Assembly (NCBI GenBank): GCA_002454165.1
Contig: DKIG01000014.1
Span: 43,520-107,519, forward strand
Direction of reading: 5' to 3'
DNA from: Gammaproteobacteria bacterium UBA6724
Lineage (GTDB): Bacteria; Pseudomonadota; Gammaproteobacteria; Pseudomonadales; Azotimanducaceae
DNA length: 64,000 nt
Below the pieces are notes generated by a model that made no database searches, had not been told where the DNA came from, and saw only the letters and a program-made list of their open reading frames with translations. The position numbers and the translations under genes were made by a program. Positions within the stretch are counted from its first letter, which is position 1; every line of letters begins with the position of its first letter. This document shows, piece after piece, positions 18,154 to 26,655 of this stretch.

Positions 18154-19128
18154 ATGCAATTGCCCGATCTTCAAGCAATTGAAACCGCCGCCGAGATGAT
18201 CTATGAATCATTGCAGGCAAGCCCTCAAATAACCTGGCCCCTGCTGAATAAACGCTGTGGCATGGAAGTCTGGGTGAAGCACGAAAATCACAATCCCACC
18301 GGTGCCTTCAAGGTGCGCGGCGGGCTGATCTATGTGCACCGGCTTGTGACGAGAGACCCTTCTGTCAGGGGCCTATGCTCCGCTACCCGGGGCAACCATG
18401 GTCAGAGTGTCGCCTTCGCCGCCCGCAAATACGGCCTGGCATCAGTCATCCTGGTGCCTAAAGGCAACAACCCGGATAAGAATGCCGCCATGAAAGCCTT
18501 TGGCGCTGAACTGATTGAATACGGCAGGGACTTTGATACCGCACTGGAGCAGGCAAAGCAGATAGCCGCTGAGCGGGATCTGCATTTTATACCATCCATT
18601 ACTGATGACCTGATTACCGGGGTGGCGACCTGTGCCTGGGAATTCTTCAGCAAGGCACCGCAACTGGAGCGGGTCTATGTACCCCTTGGTCTAGGTTCCG
18701 GTGTCTGCGGGGCTATAGCCGCCAGAAGGGCTCTAGGCATTGATACAAAGATCATCGGCGTGGTGGCTGCCAATGCCAATACCTATCAGTTGTCCCTTGT
18801 AGCGGGGCGAGTGGTGCCAACCAATTCTGCCAATACCATCGCTGACGGGTTGGCGATTCGTAACCCTTCGGATAGGGTCCTGTCCCTGATACAAACCGAA
18901 ATAGAGGACATCATCGCGGTAGAGGAAGAAGAGATACTAACGGCTATCAACTGTTATTTTTCAGACACCCATAATATTGCCGAGGGGGCTGGTGCCGCCG
19001 CACTTGCAGGACTGCTCAAGGACCAGGCAACCAAGACCCGCCAGCAACAAAAACGAGTCGGCGTCATCCTGAGCGGGGGCAACATTCAGCAATCCCTCTT
19101 CGCTCAGGCAATCAAGGATGGCGTCTAA
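18154..19128 (+). CDS. Threonine/serine dehydratase-type PLP enzyme
   Basis: Fold-type II PLP enzyme, probably deaminating a hydroxy-amino acid such as threonine or serine to a 2-oxo acid and ammonia. The Schiff-base lysine is in NPTGAFKVRGG (about residue 53). The substrate loop is SATRGNHGQSVAFAA, the phosphate-binding glycine loop is GLGSGVCGAIAA, and the C-terminal part includes AEGAGAAALAGLL. 324 residues, without the C-terminal ACT-like regulatory domain of biosynthetic IlvA, so a catabolic-type enzyme is likely. Exact substrate is not certain; hydroxyaspartate or diaminopropionate enzymes are relatives. Ribosome site GGATGGAG upstream. Confidence 0.85.
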   Translation: MQLPDLQAIETAAEMIYESLQASPQITWPLLNKRCGMEVWVKHENHNPTGAFKVRGGLIYVHRLVTRDPSVRGLCSATRGNHGQSVAFAARKYGLASVILVPKGNNPDKNAAMKAFGAELIEYGRDFDTALEQAKQIAAERDLHFIPSITDDLITGVATCAWEFFSKAPQLERVYVPLGLGSGVCGAIAARRALGIDTKIIGVVAANANTYQLSLVAGRVVPTNSANTIADGLAIRNPSDRVLSLIQTEIEDIIAVEEEEILTAINCYFSDTHNIAEGAGAAALAGLLKDQATKTRQQQKRVGVILSGGNIQQSLFAQAIKDGV

Positions 19129-19183
19129 CCGTCCCACAATCTCAAATTCAGCAAATGATTAAAAATTTGAAGGAAAATAAAAA

Positions 19184-20320
19184 ATGAAATCACCTGTGTG
19201 CGAAAAACTTGGCATAGATTTTCCTCTGCTGGCATTCACACATTGCAGGGATGTTGTCTGTGAAGTGTCCAAGGCAGGCGGCATGGGCGTCCTCGGCGCG
19301 GCAGGTTACAACCCGGAGCAACTGGAGATAGAGCTCAGCTGGATTGATGCACACATTGATGGCAAACCCTATGGTGTTGACCTCATCGTACCGACCAGCA
19401 TGGCAAATATGGACGAAGCGACTGCGCCAGAGGACATCTATCAGTTGGTACCGGATGAGCACAAAAACTTCGCCGCCAGTCTGCTCGCCCGCCACCAGGT
19501 TGACAGTCGCGATCTTTACGACAATCTGGAGATAGACACCGGCAGCGGTTTCCTGGGCGAACGCAAGGCAGGAGACATACTTGAAGTTGCCTTTTCTCAC
19601 CCGATTAAACTGATTGCGAATGCACTCGGTGTGCCGCCAAAGCAGATGCTGGAACTGGGTAAAAAACACCAGGTGCCGGTGGCAGCGCTGGTCGGCGCAA
19701 AGCACCACGCGGTGAAACAAGCAGAAGCAGGCGTTGACATTCTCGTGGTCGCAGGGACAGAGGCTGGCGGCCACTGTGGTGAAGTCTCCACCCTGGTGCT
19801 GGTCCCAGAAGTTGCCCAGGCGGTAGAGAAGTATCCAGAGGTATCCATCTTGGCGGCGGGCGGCATAGTCACCGGCAAGCAGATGGCGGCAACCATGGCC
19901 ATGGGCGCCCAGGGGGTCTGGACCGGGTCAGTTTGGCTCACTACTCAGGAGGCAGAAACCGCACCGGTCATCAAAGAAAAATTGTTGGCAGCAGGCTCCA
20001 GCCAGACCATCAGATCAAAAAGCAGAACCGGCAAGTATTCCCGACAGCTCAGATCATCCTGGACCGATGCCTGGGAAGATGAAGACGCGCCCGAGCCCCT
20101 GCCCATGCCCTTGCAATCACTGGTTAGTGAACCAGCACTCAGGCATGTTAGCAAACTGGCAGAAACCGGCCATCCGGGGGCAAAACAACTGGCGACCTAT
20201 TGGGTCGGTCAGGGTGTCGGCATGATGAACCAGACCCTGACTACCAGACAGGTGGTATATGACTTCATGGCGGACTTTCTTGCTGCCAACGAAAGGCTCA
20301 GCAGTTTCATTGAGGAGTAA
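19184..20320 (+). CDS. Nitronate monooxygenase (2-nitropropane dioxygenase family)
   Basis: FMN-dependent TIM-barrel enzyme. The family oxidises alkyl nitronates such as propionate 3-nitronate; some members are oxidoreductases of other roles. Motifs: FPLLAFTHCRDVVCEVSKAG, GGMGVLGAAG, VVAGTEAGGHCGEVSTLVL (flavin phosphate loop), SILAAGGIVTGKQMAA and MGAQGVWTGSVWL. 378 residues with a C-terminal extension. AAGGAAA ribosome site. It lies 55 bp after the dehydratase on the same strand; no functional link is evident. Confidence 0.85.
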   Translation: MKSPVCEKLGIDFPLLAFTHCRDVVCEVSKAGGMGVLGAAGYNPEQLEIELSWIDAHIDGKPYGVDLIVPTSMANMDEATAPEDIYQLVPDEHKNFAASLLARHQVDSRDLYDNLEIDTGSGFLGERKAGDILEVAFSHPIKLIANALGVPPKQMLELGKKHQVPVAALVGAKHHAVKQAEAGVDILVVAGTEAGGHCGEVSTLVLVPEVAQAVEKYPEVSILAAGGIVTGKQMAATMAMGAQGVWTGSVWLTTQEAETAPVIKEKLLAAGSSQTIRSKSRTGKYSRQLRSSWTDAWEDEDAPEPLPMPLQSLVSEPALRHVSKLAETGHPGAKQLATYWVGQGVGMMNQTLTTRQVVYDFMADFLAANERLSSFIEE

Positions 20321-20362
20321 CGGGTGGGAACAGAGGAGTAACGGGCGGGACCGAAAGGTGCC

Positions 20363-20632
20363 TCAGCCGCCACTTAGTGCTTGCATGATAAATAATTCAT
20401 CCATCGCGCCGACTGATACAGACAGGTCTTTTTCCAGAGTGCCGTTGACGAAGAGTTTAAAGTTGGGACGCAGTTCATCAAGCTCATTGATGACTCTGAA
20501 CCGAAAGCCGGGGAACTGCCTCTCCAGGTCATCAAACAATGCGATGACACTAGTGCCGACGGCAGTCACGGCGCGGCTCCCCGTGTAAGAACGAAGCACA
20601 TCGGGAATGATAATTTTCACCTTCCTGGTCAT
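20363..20632 (-). CDS. MoaD/ThiS-like beta-grasp protein
   Basis: An 89-residue ubiquitin-fold protein ending in Ser-Gly-Gly. It has the beta-grasp pattern of MoaD/ThiS (KVKIIIPDVLRSY near the start, LFVNGTL in the middle, DELFIMQALSGG at the end). In MoaD and ThiS the terminal Gly-Gly is adenylated and thiocarboxylated to donate sulfur. It follows the BNR-repeat gene by 33 bp on the same strand, and no molybdopterin or thiamine synthesis gene is nearby. A dedicated sulfur carrier or protein tag for the neighbour is an inference. Confidence 0.85.
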   Translation of the reverse strand: MTRKVKIIIPDVLRSYTGSRAVTAVGTSVIALFDDLERQFPGFRFRVINELDELRPNFKLFVNGTLEKDLSVSVGAMDELFIMQALSGG

Positions 20633-20665
20633 AGTGCTTGCATGTTTAGAAGAGCGTCAGAAACA

Positions 20666-21865
20666 CTAGGCAACCTCAAGAGAATAGATATGCGGTAAAT
20701 GTTCGGCGATACGATGCCAGTGGTCACCCTCATCCTGGCTGCACCAGATTTCTCCCGAAGTCGTCCCGAAATAAAGCCCAACCGAATCCCAAGCATCCGC
20801 CGCAAAACATTGCCGTAGCACAGTAAACCAAGCCTGCGTTGGCGGCAGCCCCTGGTCCTGTCGCTCCCATGTCTTGCCGCCGTCCCGCGTTCGGTACACC
20901 CCTGGCTCCCCATTGGGCGAAGTCCTGGGCCAGACCTCGGTGGCATCCATCGGAAAGACCCAAGCAGTATCTGGGTCCCTCGGATGCAGGGTGATAGGAA
21001 AACCAATATCGCCGATGTCCTGTGGCATGTTGTCGCCGACTCTTTCCCAGGTATCAGAAGGTCTCACCAGTCGATAGATACCGCAGTGATTTTGCTGATA
21101 GAGAATATCCGGGTGCAGAGGGTGCATCTGCATGCAGTGGGGGTCCTGACCAAACTCGGGATAGGGTTCAGGCAAAAAGTCAGCGAGGCAACCCTTGTTA
21201 AGTGGCTTCCAATCCGCACCCTGATCATGACTTTCAAATACGCCGCCACCCGAACACCCGACATAGAGGTGTCGTTTGTCCCTCGGGTCAATCAATATTG
21301 AATGTAGCATGGCACCGTCAGGTGTGTCGTCCTTCCCGTCTTCCGTCCAGTCCGCCCATGAAGGATGATCGTTGAAACCGGAAACCGGGTCCCAGGTTTT
21401 GCCCTCGTCAGTGGAAACAAACAGTCCCTGAGGTGAACTGCCGGCGTACCAGGTACCCGGTTCATCCTGATGACCCGGTGCCAACCAGCAAGTAAAGTCA
21501 ACCGTCCTGGGGGAAATCTCCGGAGATTCATTCTCCCTGGCAAGGGGTTCGTACTTGCGGCGTGCACCTCCCCGCTTGGAACCGTCCGCGGGGACAAGTT
21601 TCGCAAATGCCGGCGGACGGCTTGCTTCAACCCAGGTCTCCCCATGATCCTCAGAGCGGAAAATCGTCGGTCCGAGATGCCCCGTCCTGGCAGACATCAA
21701 TATCCTGCGCTGATTACGAGGGTCCGCCACAATATGATTGACAATGTTCCCCAGAGAAATCGGACCCGTCATCTGCCAGTTAGCACGACCTGCATCAGAG
21801 TCAAGTAACCAGGCACCCTTCCGAGTTCCTGCCAGGAGTCTCACCGATGACTCAGGAGCAGACAT
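20666..21865 (-). CDS. BNR/WD40-like repeat beta-propeller protein
   Basis: 399-residue protein with several Asp-box (BNR) motifs of the sialidase/Vps10 type: FRSEDHGETWVEA, VSTDEGKTWDPV, ESHDQGADWKPL, RTRDGGKTWERQ and CSQDEGDHWHRI. These indicate a six- or seven-bladed propeller. No signal peptide and no sialidase catalytic residues are recognised, so it is unlikely to be a secreted sialidase. It forms a two-gene unit with the downstream beta-grasp gene. Ribosome site GAGGATG. Confidence 0.82.
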   Translation of the reverse strand: MSAPESSVRLLAGTRKGAWLLDSDAGRANWQMTGPISLGNIVNHIVADPRNQRRILMSARTGHLGPTIFRSEDHGETWVEASRPPAFAKLVPADGSKRGGARRKYEPLARENESPEISPRTVDFTCWLAPGHQDEPGTWYAGSSPQGLFVSTDEGKTWDPVSGFNDHPSWADWTEDGKDDTPDGAMLHSILIDPRDKRHLYVGCSGGGVFESHDQGADWKPLNKGCLADFLPEPYPEFGQDPHCMQMHPLHPDILYQQNHCGIYRLVRPSDTWERVGDNMPQDIGDIGFPITLHPRDPDTAWVFPMDATEVWPRTSPNGEPGVYRTRDGGKTWERQDQGLPPTQAWFTVLRQCFAADAWDSVGLYFGTTSGEIWCSQDEGDHWHRIAEHLPHIYSLEVA

Positions 21866-21990
21866 AGCATCCTCACAAATTTATAATGGCAGAGGCGATA
21901 TATTACTTGAATTCTTGTCTTAGAGGGCGATTAACGCTCAAGTCAGGATGCTGCGGAACGAAGAAGAATTGTGGGTGGCGCTCTTGGCTC

Positions 21991-22020
21991 CCCGTCATTC
22001 CAGCGAAGGCTTGAATCCAG
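21991..22020. repeat. Left copy of a 30-bp dispersed repeat (inverted relative to 24443-24472)
   Basis: CCCGTCATTCCAGCGAAGGC followed by TTGAATCCAG. The copy at 24443-24472 is its reverse complement with two mismatches. Sequences of this CGTCATTCC...GGAATCCAG type are widespread intergenic repeats in proteobacteria. Here the two copies bracket the four-gene block 22063-24309. Confidence 0.85.
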
Positions 22021-22062
22021 AAAGAACAAACGGTACAACCTTTGACATCCAGCAAAACTCTA

Positions 22063-22575
22063 TCATCTTCTACTATAGTGACAAAGCTCCCAATCAGCTA
22101 TGTCCATCGGAGTAGCCACTTCGGAAATAACTTTTATTACCTTCTTGTAGCAGGCAATTGAATCTATTTCTGTCCAGTTGCACTTATCCTTCAATCTAGT
22201 CTTGTTCAGAATATTTCTATCAACAGGACAATGTGGCGGTTTCTTGACCTTGCCCATACACCACAAATATTTTAATTGGAGGTTTAACAATTTTTGCGCG
22301 ATTCCAATGTTGTAATACGGCTCTTCAAGCACGTCTTTGTATGTATTAGCGCGGTCTGCTAATTTCTGAATATTTTTACAATGATCAGATTCAGTGACTG
22401 ATTTGTCTTTGTACTGTCGTAAAAGCTCTTTACAGAATTCAATCAGATCTTGCTGAAACTTCTTCCTATCAGATTTACTAGCATCCGGTTTATAGAATTT
22501 TCTGGGTCTTGGCATAGAAGCCTGCCAACTCATTATCCAAAATTCGCTACGTATGAATTCTTTTTTATCGGCCAT
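22063..22575 (-). CDS. Uncharacterised 170-residue protein of the AT-rich block
   Basis: I cannot name this family. It is a basic, soluble-looking protein with no signal peptide or membrane helix. A conserved-looking centre reads IGIAQKLLNLQLKYLWCMG then PPHCPVDRNIL, with scattered Cys and His residues (WCMG, PPHCP, DKCNW, IACYK, ELCHY). The last of four same-strand genes, it has its own GAGGT ribosome site. Codon use is visibly AT-richer than in the flanking housekeeping genes, which suggests transfer. Confidence 0.7.
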   Translation of the reverse strand: MADKKEFIRSEFWIMSWQASMPRPRKFYKPDASKSDRKKFQQDLIEFCKELLRQYKDKSVTESDHCKNIQKLADRANTYKDVLEEPYYNIGIAQKLLNLQLKYLWCMGKVKKPPHCPVDRNILNKTRLKDKCNWTEIDSIACYKKVIKVISEVATPMDIADWELCHYSRR

Positions 22576-22651
22576 GATAATACCTCATCAATAATCGACT
22601 AATTCTTTCAATCAAGCGGGGTGTAAGTCTACATTTCTCCCTGGAAATGGG

Positions 22652-23359
22652 TTACGCGCTGTGTTTGCGTAGATATTCTGCCTTGGTCGGTAGTTTGTCA
22701 ATGGGATGTAACTGAATTTTCCCATCAGCATACCCTAGTTCAAAACACTGTTTTTCCTCTGGGGATACGGCATGAAAGTATTTAGGTTGTAACTCGTAAC
22801 ACATTGCGAATTTAGGATGATCCTTCTCATATTTACATTCATCTCTCTTATGATCCCCTCTTTCACAACAATACTTAAAGCCGAGTATTAGTGTATCAAA
22901 TTCTTTCTTATTACTTTTCACCTCACAGCAAACAATAGTGTTTTGGTTTTCCTTCAGCAGAATATCAACGCCATTAGCGGGTTCTATTTCAATCTCAGAC
23001 ACATCCCAGTTGTGATGAATAGATAGATATGACGCCGTCGCCATCTGACACACACCTTCACGAAACAACCCTACTTTCTCTTTACCGCTTTTATTCCAAA
23101 TAAGTTGAATCGTTTTTTGCTGCTTGCCATTTTTTTTCGTTGCATTTCGTAGTATATCAGTCTGTACATAACTCTTCTCTTGATCTACATCAAAAAGAGA
23201 TTTTTCCAAACCCAACATAAAATATTTCGCCTCCCACAATGCTAGTGGAGGAGAATATTCTGGAAGTTCTGCCGAGCAGTCATCTCTGGAAGCTACGAAC
23301 TCAACATATTTTTTTCTAAGATATTCATCAGCTTCCAGCACCCAGTCTCGTTCATTCAT
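22652..23359 (-). CDS. Candidate PD-(D/E)XK nuclease-fold protein
   Basis: 235-residue protein. Around residues 129-150 it has NGVDILLKENQ then TIVCCEVKSNKKE, i.e. Asp132, Glu146 and Lys148 in the order and spacing of a PD-(D/E)XK metal site. An upstream helix contains Glu101 (FREGVCQMATASYLSI), as in Mrr/RecB-like nucleases. A Cys/His cluster (CCERGDHKRDEC, about 164-175) may bind zinc. No HTH, methylase or helicase partner is adjacent, and no family name is recognised. The AT-rich composition matches its neighbours. A defence-type nuclease is plausible but inferred. Confidence 0.6.
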   Translation of the reverse strand: MNERDWVLEADEYLRKKYVEFVASRDDCSAELPEYSPPLALWEAKYFMLGLEKSLFDVDQEKSYVQTDILRNATKKNGKQQKTIQLIWNKSGKEKVGLFREGVCQMATASYLSIHHNWDVSEIEIEPANGVDILLKENQNTIVCCEVKSNKKEFDTLILGFKYCCERGDHKRDECKYEKDHPKFAMCYELQPKYFHAVSPEEKQCFELGYADGKIQLHPIDKLPTKAEYLRKHSA

Positions 23360-23402
23360 AATATCATCCGGTTTTTTATTTTTGGTGCCTCGTTAGATGG
23401 TG

Positions 23403-23867
23403 CTAGATTATGTCTTCGTCTTCGCTCACATCAGTACCAGAACTTACTGCTGTTGATTGTAGCATATCTATCAGAGTTCCTAGGAATGTCCCACTGGCCG
23501 CTAGCACTAACCATATCGGAACAGCGATTGCTCGCCCAAACGCTGCGATACCAGCTGCTTCACTAGAAAATCCTAAAGTCCCAATTGTCAAGCCGATGAT
23601 TCCAATCCGTGTTGCCCAATTTCTATCGTCCCACATGTTTTCTTTCATTGCCTTTAAGTTGGTCTTCAATATTGGAATAAGTATTTCTCTTTTAATTGTT
23701 GCCTTTACTGCCAGTCGTCCCTTTGAAAATTTGGTGTCCGATGAATTACGAATCTCCATCAATGCAGTAGTCCATTCAAGAAGCGCTCTACGTTCAACCG
23801 GCGAGGCTTCCTCTACCATGCGTTGGGCGAGTGGGTGTGGGTTTGTATTAGTTTGAGTATCAGTCAT
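23403..23867 (-). CDS. Uncharacterised protein with a paired transmembrane region
   Basis: 154 residues: a soluble N-terminal half with charged helices (about 1-85), then two hydrophobic Gly/Ala-rich segments (WATRIGIIGLTIGTLGF and AVPIWLVLAASGTFLGTLID), and a short acidic C-terminal tail (DVSEDEDII). No signal peptide. A strong GGAGG ribosome site precedes the ATG. It is the second gene of the four-gene block. A membrane-anchored partner of the neighbouring nuclease-like protein is possible, but nothing in the sequence proves it. Confidence 0.7.
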   Translation of the reverse strand: MTDTQTNTNPHPLAQRMVEEASPVERRALLEWTTALMEIRNSSDTKFSKGRLAVKATIKREILIPILKTNLKAMKENMWDDRNWATRIGIIGLTIGTLGFSSEAAGIAAFGRAIAVPIWLVLAASGTFLGTLIDMLQSTAVSSGTDVSEDEDII

Positions 23868-23940
23868 GGGTCGTCCCTCCTAACTTGTATCGTTAAAATG
23901 AATAGAAAATCCTCCAGGTGCAAGATGGCATGCGTTCCGA

Positions 23941-24309
23941 TTAACCTGTCTCTCGTGCCTGTTTTTTTAGTTGTTTTACTCTAAGTTTGATGTATTCCAC
24001 TTTCCTGAAGTGCTCATTGCCTTTGGCTTTAACAAGTGCCTGAGACCAGAGATCTTTATCCATTTCTCCACGGTCACATTCTTCTTCTGCTCTAGCGTAT
24101 AAGTCAGCCTTTTTGCTGTCATCAATAATCCAAAATTTGTATATGCGAAAGAATGATATTACCCCGAAGAGGATGCCCACTATGATGCCCACTATAAGAC
24201 CCATTTCTTCGTATCGATGACCGATTACTACTCCAAAAAATATAGCCACGGCAAAGAAGGATACTCCAGCAATAAGTATTGATACCAGTAATATCATTAT
24301 GCGTGTCAT
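23941..24309 (-). CDS. Two-helix membrane protein with C-terminal LYA..E...G..D..LW motif
   Basis: 122 residues. Two N-terminal hydrophobic helices (IMILLVSILIAGVSFFAVAI and MGLIVGIIVGILFGVISFF) are followed by a soluble helical tail containing ADLYARAEEECDRGEMDKDL and EYIKLRVKQLKKQ. That tail resembles a short motif I know from many small gammaproteobacterial membrane proteins of unknown role. Strong AGGAGG ribosome site. First gene of the block in transcription order. Confidence 0.7.
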   Translation of the reverse strand: MTRIMILLVSILIAGVSFFAVAIFFGVVIGHRYEEMGLIVGIIVGILFGVISFFRIYKFWIIDDSKKADLYARAEEECDRGEMDKDLWSQALVKAKGNEHFRKVEYIKLRVKQLKKQARETG

Positions 24310-24611
24310 GTGATGTCCTCCTGTTAATACTTGCAGACTATAAATCGCAGGTAGCGACTAATATATCAAATATCGTGCTTGTCCTCACTGGTTAGATATA
24401 CGCATTAAAAATGCGGACGATTTGTGGTTGAACTCTTTACGACTGGATTCCAGCCTGCGCTGGAATGACGGGCCTTATGCCGACATCATTTAGAAACGGA
24501 TCCTCCATCAGACAGACGCATCATTTGAGCGAACACAAGAATCGGCTCTTCAGTTGCATGGGCGAACACAAGATGCGTCTCTTCAGTTACTGGCGGAAAT
24601 TATACTCCCAC
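24310..24611. other. Spacer between the AT-rich block and aceA
   Basis: About 300 bp without a convincing gene. It holds the inverted 30-bp repeat and, at about 24527-24594, two imperfect 33-34 bp direct repeats (GCGAACACAAG...CTCTTCAGTT). A 62-codon open frame crosses it, but it lacks a ribosome site and overlaps the repeats and aceA. Confidence 0.7.
24443..24472. repeat. Right copy of the 30-bp dispersed repeat (inverted)
   Basis: CTGGATTCCAGCCTGCGCTG followed by GAATGACGGG, the reverse complement of the left copy with two differences. It contains a small internal palindrome (ATTCCAG...CTGGAAT). Confidence 0.85.
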
Positions 24612-26216
24612 TCAAAACTGATTCATGGTGTTGTCCTTGCCGCCTGCAAGTAACGCGTTCTCACCGGCAAAATACTCCTTGTGATGATCGCCAATTGTGG
24701 TGCCTGCCATTTCCTGGTGTTTGACCACATTCATCTCGCGCCGGATTTCCATACGTTGAACACCCTGCACATAAGCCAACATGCCGGAATCTCCGAAGTA
24801 ACCTTCAGAAAGTATGTCCACCCCGAGTGCCGTCTCATGATAGGTAGGCAGTGTAATCAGATGATGGAAGATGCCCGCCTCTCTCGCAGAATCCGCCTGG
24901 AATGATTTGATCAGTTGGTCAGCCTCCTGGGCAAGTTCAGTTTCATCAAGCTCGGCGTTCATAAGACCCTGCGGATCCTGTGCTGGATCAGGATAGGCAG
25001 ATACATCCTTGCCGTCGGCTTGCCAATCGTTATAGACCTGCTCACGGAATTTCAATGTCCAGTTGAAAGACGGTGAATTGTTGTACACCAATTTTGCATC
25101 GGGGATTTGTTCCCGCACGGCATTCACCATTTCGGCTATCTGCTTCACATTAGGACGCTCGGTTTCTATCCACAGCAGGTCCGCGCCGTGTCGTAAACTC
25201 ACCACGCAATCAAGGACAACACGATCCAGGCCGGTGCCGTCACGGAAGGAGTAAAGACCATTATCCAACCGCACTGGCTTCACCAGTTTGCCACCCTGAT
25301 GAATCGTAATGTCGTTTTCTTGCAGTTCGCTAACATCGTGAATCTCTTCGGTTTGCAGAAAACTGTTGTACTGACTGGCAAGGTCACCCGCCTCTCTGGA
25401 CACAGGAACCTTCTGAGTCAGGCCGGCACCGAGTGAGTCAGTCCGCGCCACGATGATGCCGTTTTCAATTCCAAGTTCAAGAAAGGCGTAGCGCACCGCA
25501 TTGATTTTTGAGATGAAGTCCTCATGGGGCACAGTCACCTTCCCCGCCTGATGACCGCATTGCTTCACTTCGGACACCTGGTTCTCAATTTGAATAGCGC
25601 AGGCACCGGCTTCAATCATCTGTTTGGCTAGCAGATAGGTCGCTTCCTCATTGCCAAAACCCGCATCAATATCAGCGATGATGGGCACCACATGCGTTTC
25701 AAAATTATCAATCTGTTGCAAGATGCCAGTCGTATCCTCGCCCTTGTCACGCGCACCATCCAGCCGGGCGAACAACCGCTCTAACTCCACCGCATCCGCC
25801 TGCTTCAAGAAGGTGTAGATTTCCGCAATCAACGAAGGCACGCTAGTTTTTTCATGCATGCTCTGATCAGGCAGGGGCCCAAACCTGGACCTCAATGCCG
25901 CTACCATCCAGCCACTCAGGTAGATGTACTTTTTGTTCATGGAGCCCTGATGGCGTTTTACCGCTATGGCGATTTGCTGGGCAACAAACCCATGCCAACA
26001 GCCGAGGGACTGGGTGTATTGAGACGAGTCCGCATCATAATCCGCCATGTCTTTGCGCAGGGTGTCGGCTGTGTGTTGGGCGATATCTAGCCCAGATTTG
26101 AACCGATTTTGCAGGCGCATACGGACTGCATATTCCGGGCTAATACCCTTCCAGGTCTCGGCATGTTGGTCTCGCAGTTGGGTGAGTTTGTCGATTTCTT
26201 TCAGATAAGTAGACAT
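24612..26216 (-). CDS. aceA: Isocitrate lyase
   Basis: Cleaves isocitrate to glyoxylate and succinate in the glyoxylate shunt, allowing growth on acetate, fatty acids or other C2 sources. The active-site loop is VKQCGHQAGKV. Other motifs are IIADIDAGFGNEEATYLLA, GACAIQIENQ, ARTDSLGAGL and a C-terminal QRMEIRREMNVVKHQEMAG region. 534 residues, the long form typical of Pseudomonas-type enzymes (E. coli form about 434). The catalytic motif KKCGH reads KQCGH here. GAGGAAA ribosome site. Malate synthase is not in the window. Confidence 0.95.
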   Translation of the reverse strand: MSTYLKEIDKLTQLRDQHAETWKGISPEYAVRMRLQNRFKSGLDIAQHTADTLRKDMADYDADSSQYTQSLGCWHGFVAQQIAIAVKRHQGSMNKKYIYLSGWMVAALRSRFGPLPDQSMHEKTSVPSLIAEIYTFLKQADAVELERLFARLDGARDKGEDTTGILQQIDNFETHVVPIIADIDAGFGNEEATYLLAKQMIEAGACAIQIENQVSEVKQCGHQAGKVTVPHEDFISKINAVRYAFLELGIENGIIVARTDSLGAGLTQKVPVSREAGDLASQYNSFLQTEEIHDVSELQENDITIHQGGKLVKPVRLDNGLYSFRDGTGLDRVVLDCVVSLRHGADLLWIETERPNVKQIAEMVNAVREQIPDAKLVYNNSPSFNWTLKFREQVYNDWQADGKDVSAYPDPAQDPQGLMNAELDETELAQEADQLIKSFQADSAREAGIFHHLITLPTYHETALGVDILSEGYFGDSGMLAYVQGVQRMEIRREMNVVKHQEMAGTTIGDHHKEYFAGENALLAGGKDNTMNQF

Positions 26217-26316
26217 GGTGTTTCCTCTTCAAAGCCAGGTTAGGACAAGCGATAAGTCGCGCAATCTACCAGCAAGGCATGATTTAGATGATGGAATAAT
26301 TGGACAGTAATATATT

Positions 26317-26574
26317 CTATATTTTCATCATATAAAAGAAGCGGATTGTGCGTGTGGGGAGGGGTGGGCGGGGCATCTGCGCGCAGGCATATAGATTGCA
26401 GGGTCTGGGTGAGCCGTCAAGCCGTCCCAAGACTTGATCGGCACGGGAGCGCAATGCTTGCAAAGTCTCGGCTGGCTCAGATGACAAGGGTATCGGTGTG
26501 AATGCCCGGTAACCGATAATCTGGCGGATATACCTGCCCGCTGGGGTCGGAGCCTGGGTTTTGCGCATATTCAT
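26317..26574 (-). pseudogene. Remnant of a Fic-family protein (N-terminal domain only)
   Basis: The first 54 residues match the N-terminal helical domain that precedes Fic AMP-transferase domains: GRYIRQ, YRAFTPIPL, LRSRADQVLGRLDG. At the point where the family continues with LTQTLPN-like sequence, the frame shifts: the +1 frame reads LTQTLQS directly after the GRLDG codons. The Fic core (HPFxxGNGR) is absent. So this is a truncated, frameshifted relic. It is followed upstream by a second relic (hsdM). Confidence 0.65.
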
Positions 26575-26655
26575 AGTAAAGGCTATCTGTCGTATGGGCG
26601 GGTTTTATATCCATAGTAAAGGCTGCGTATAGTATGGAGCCTTCTTTCTCCCATG

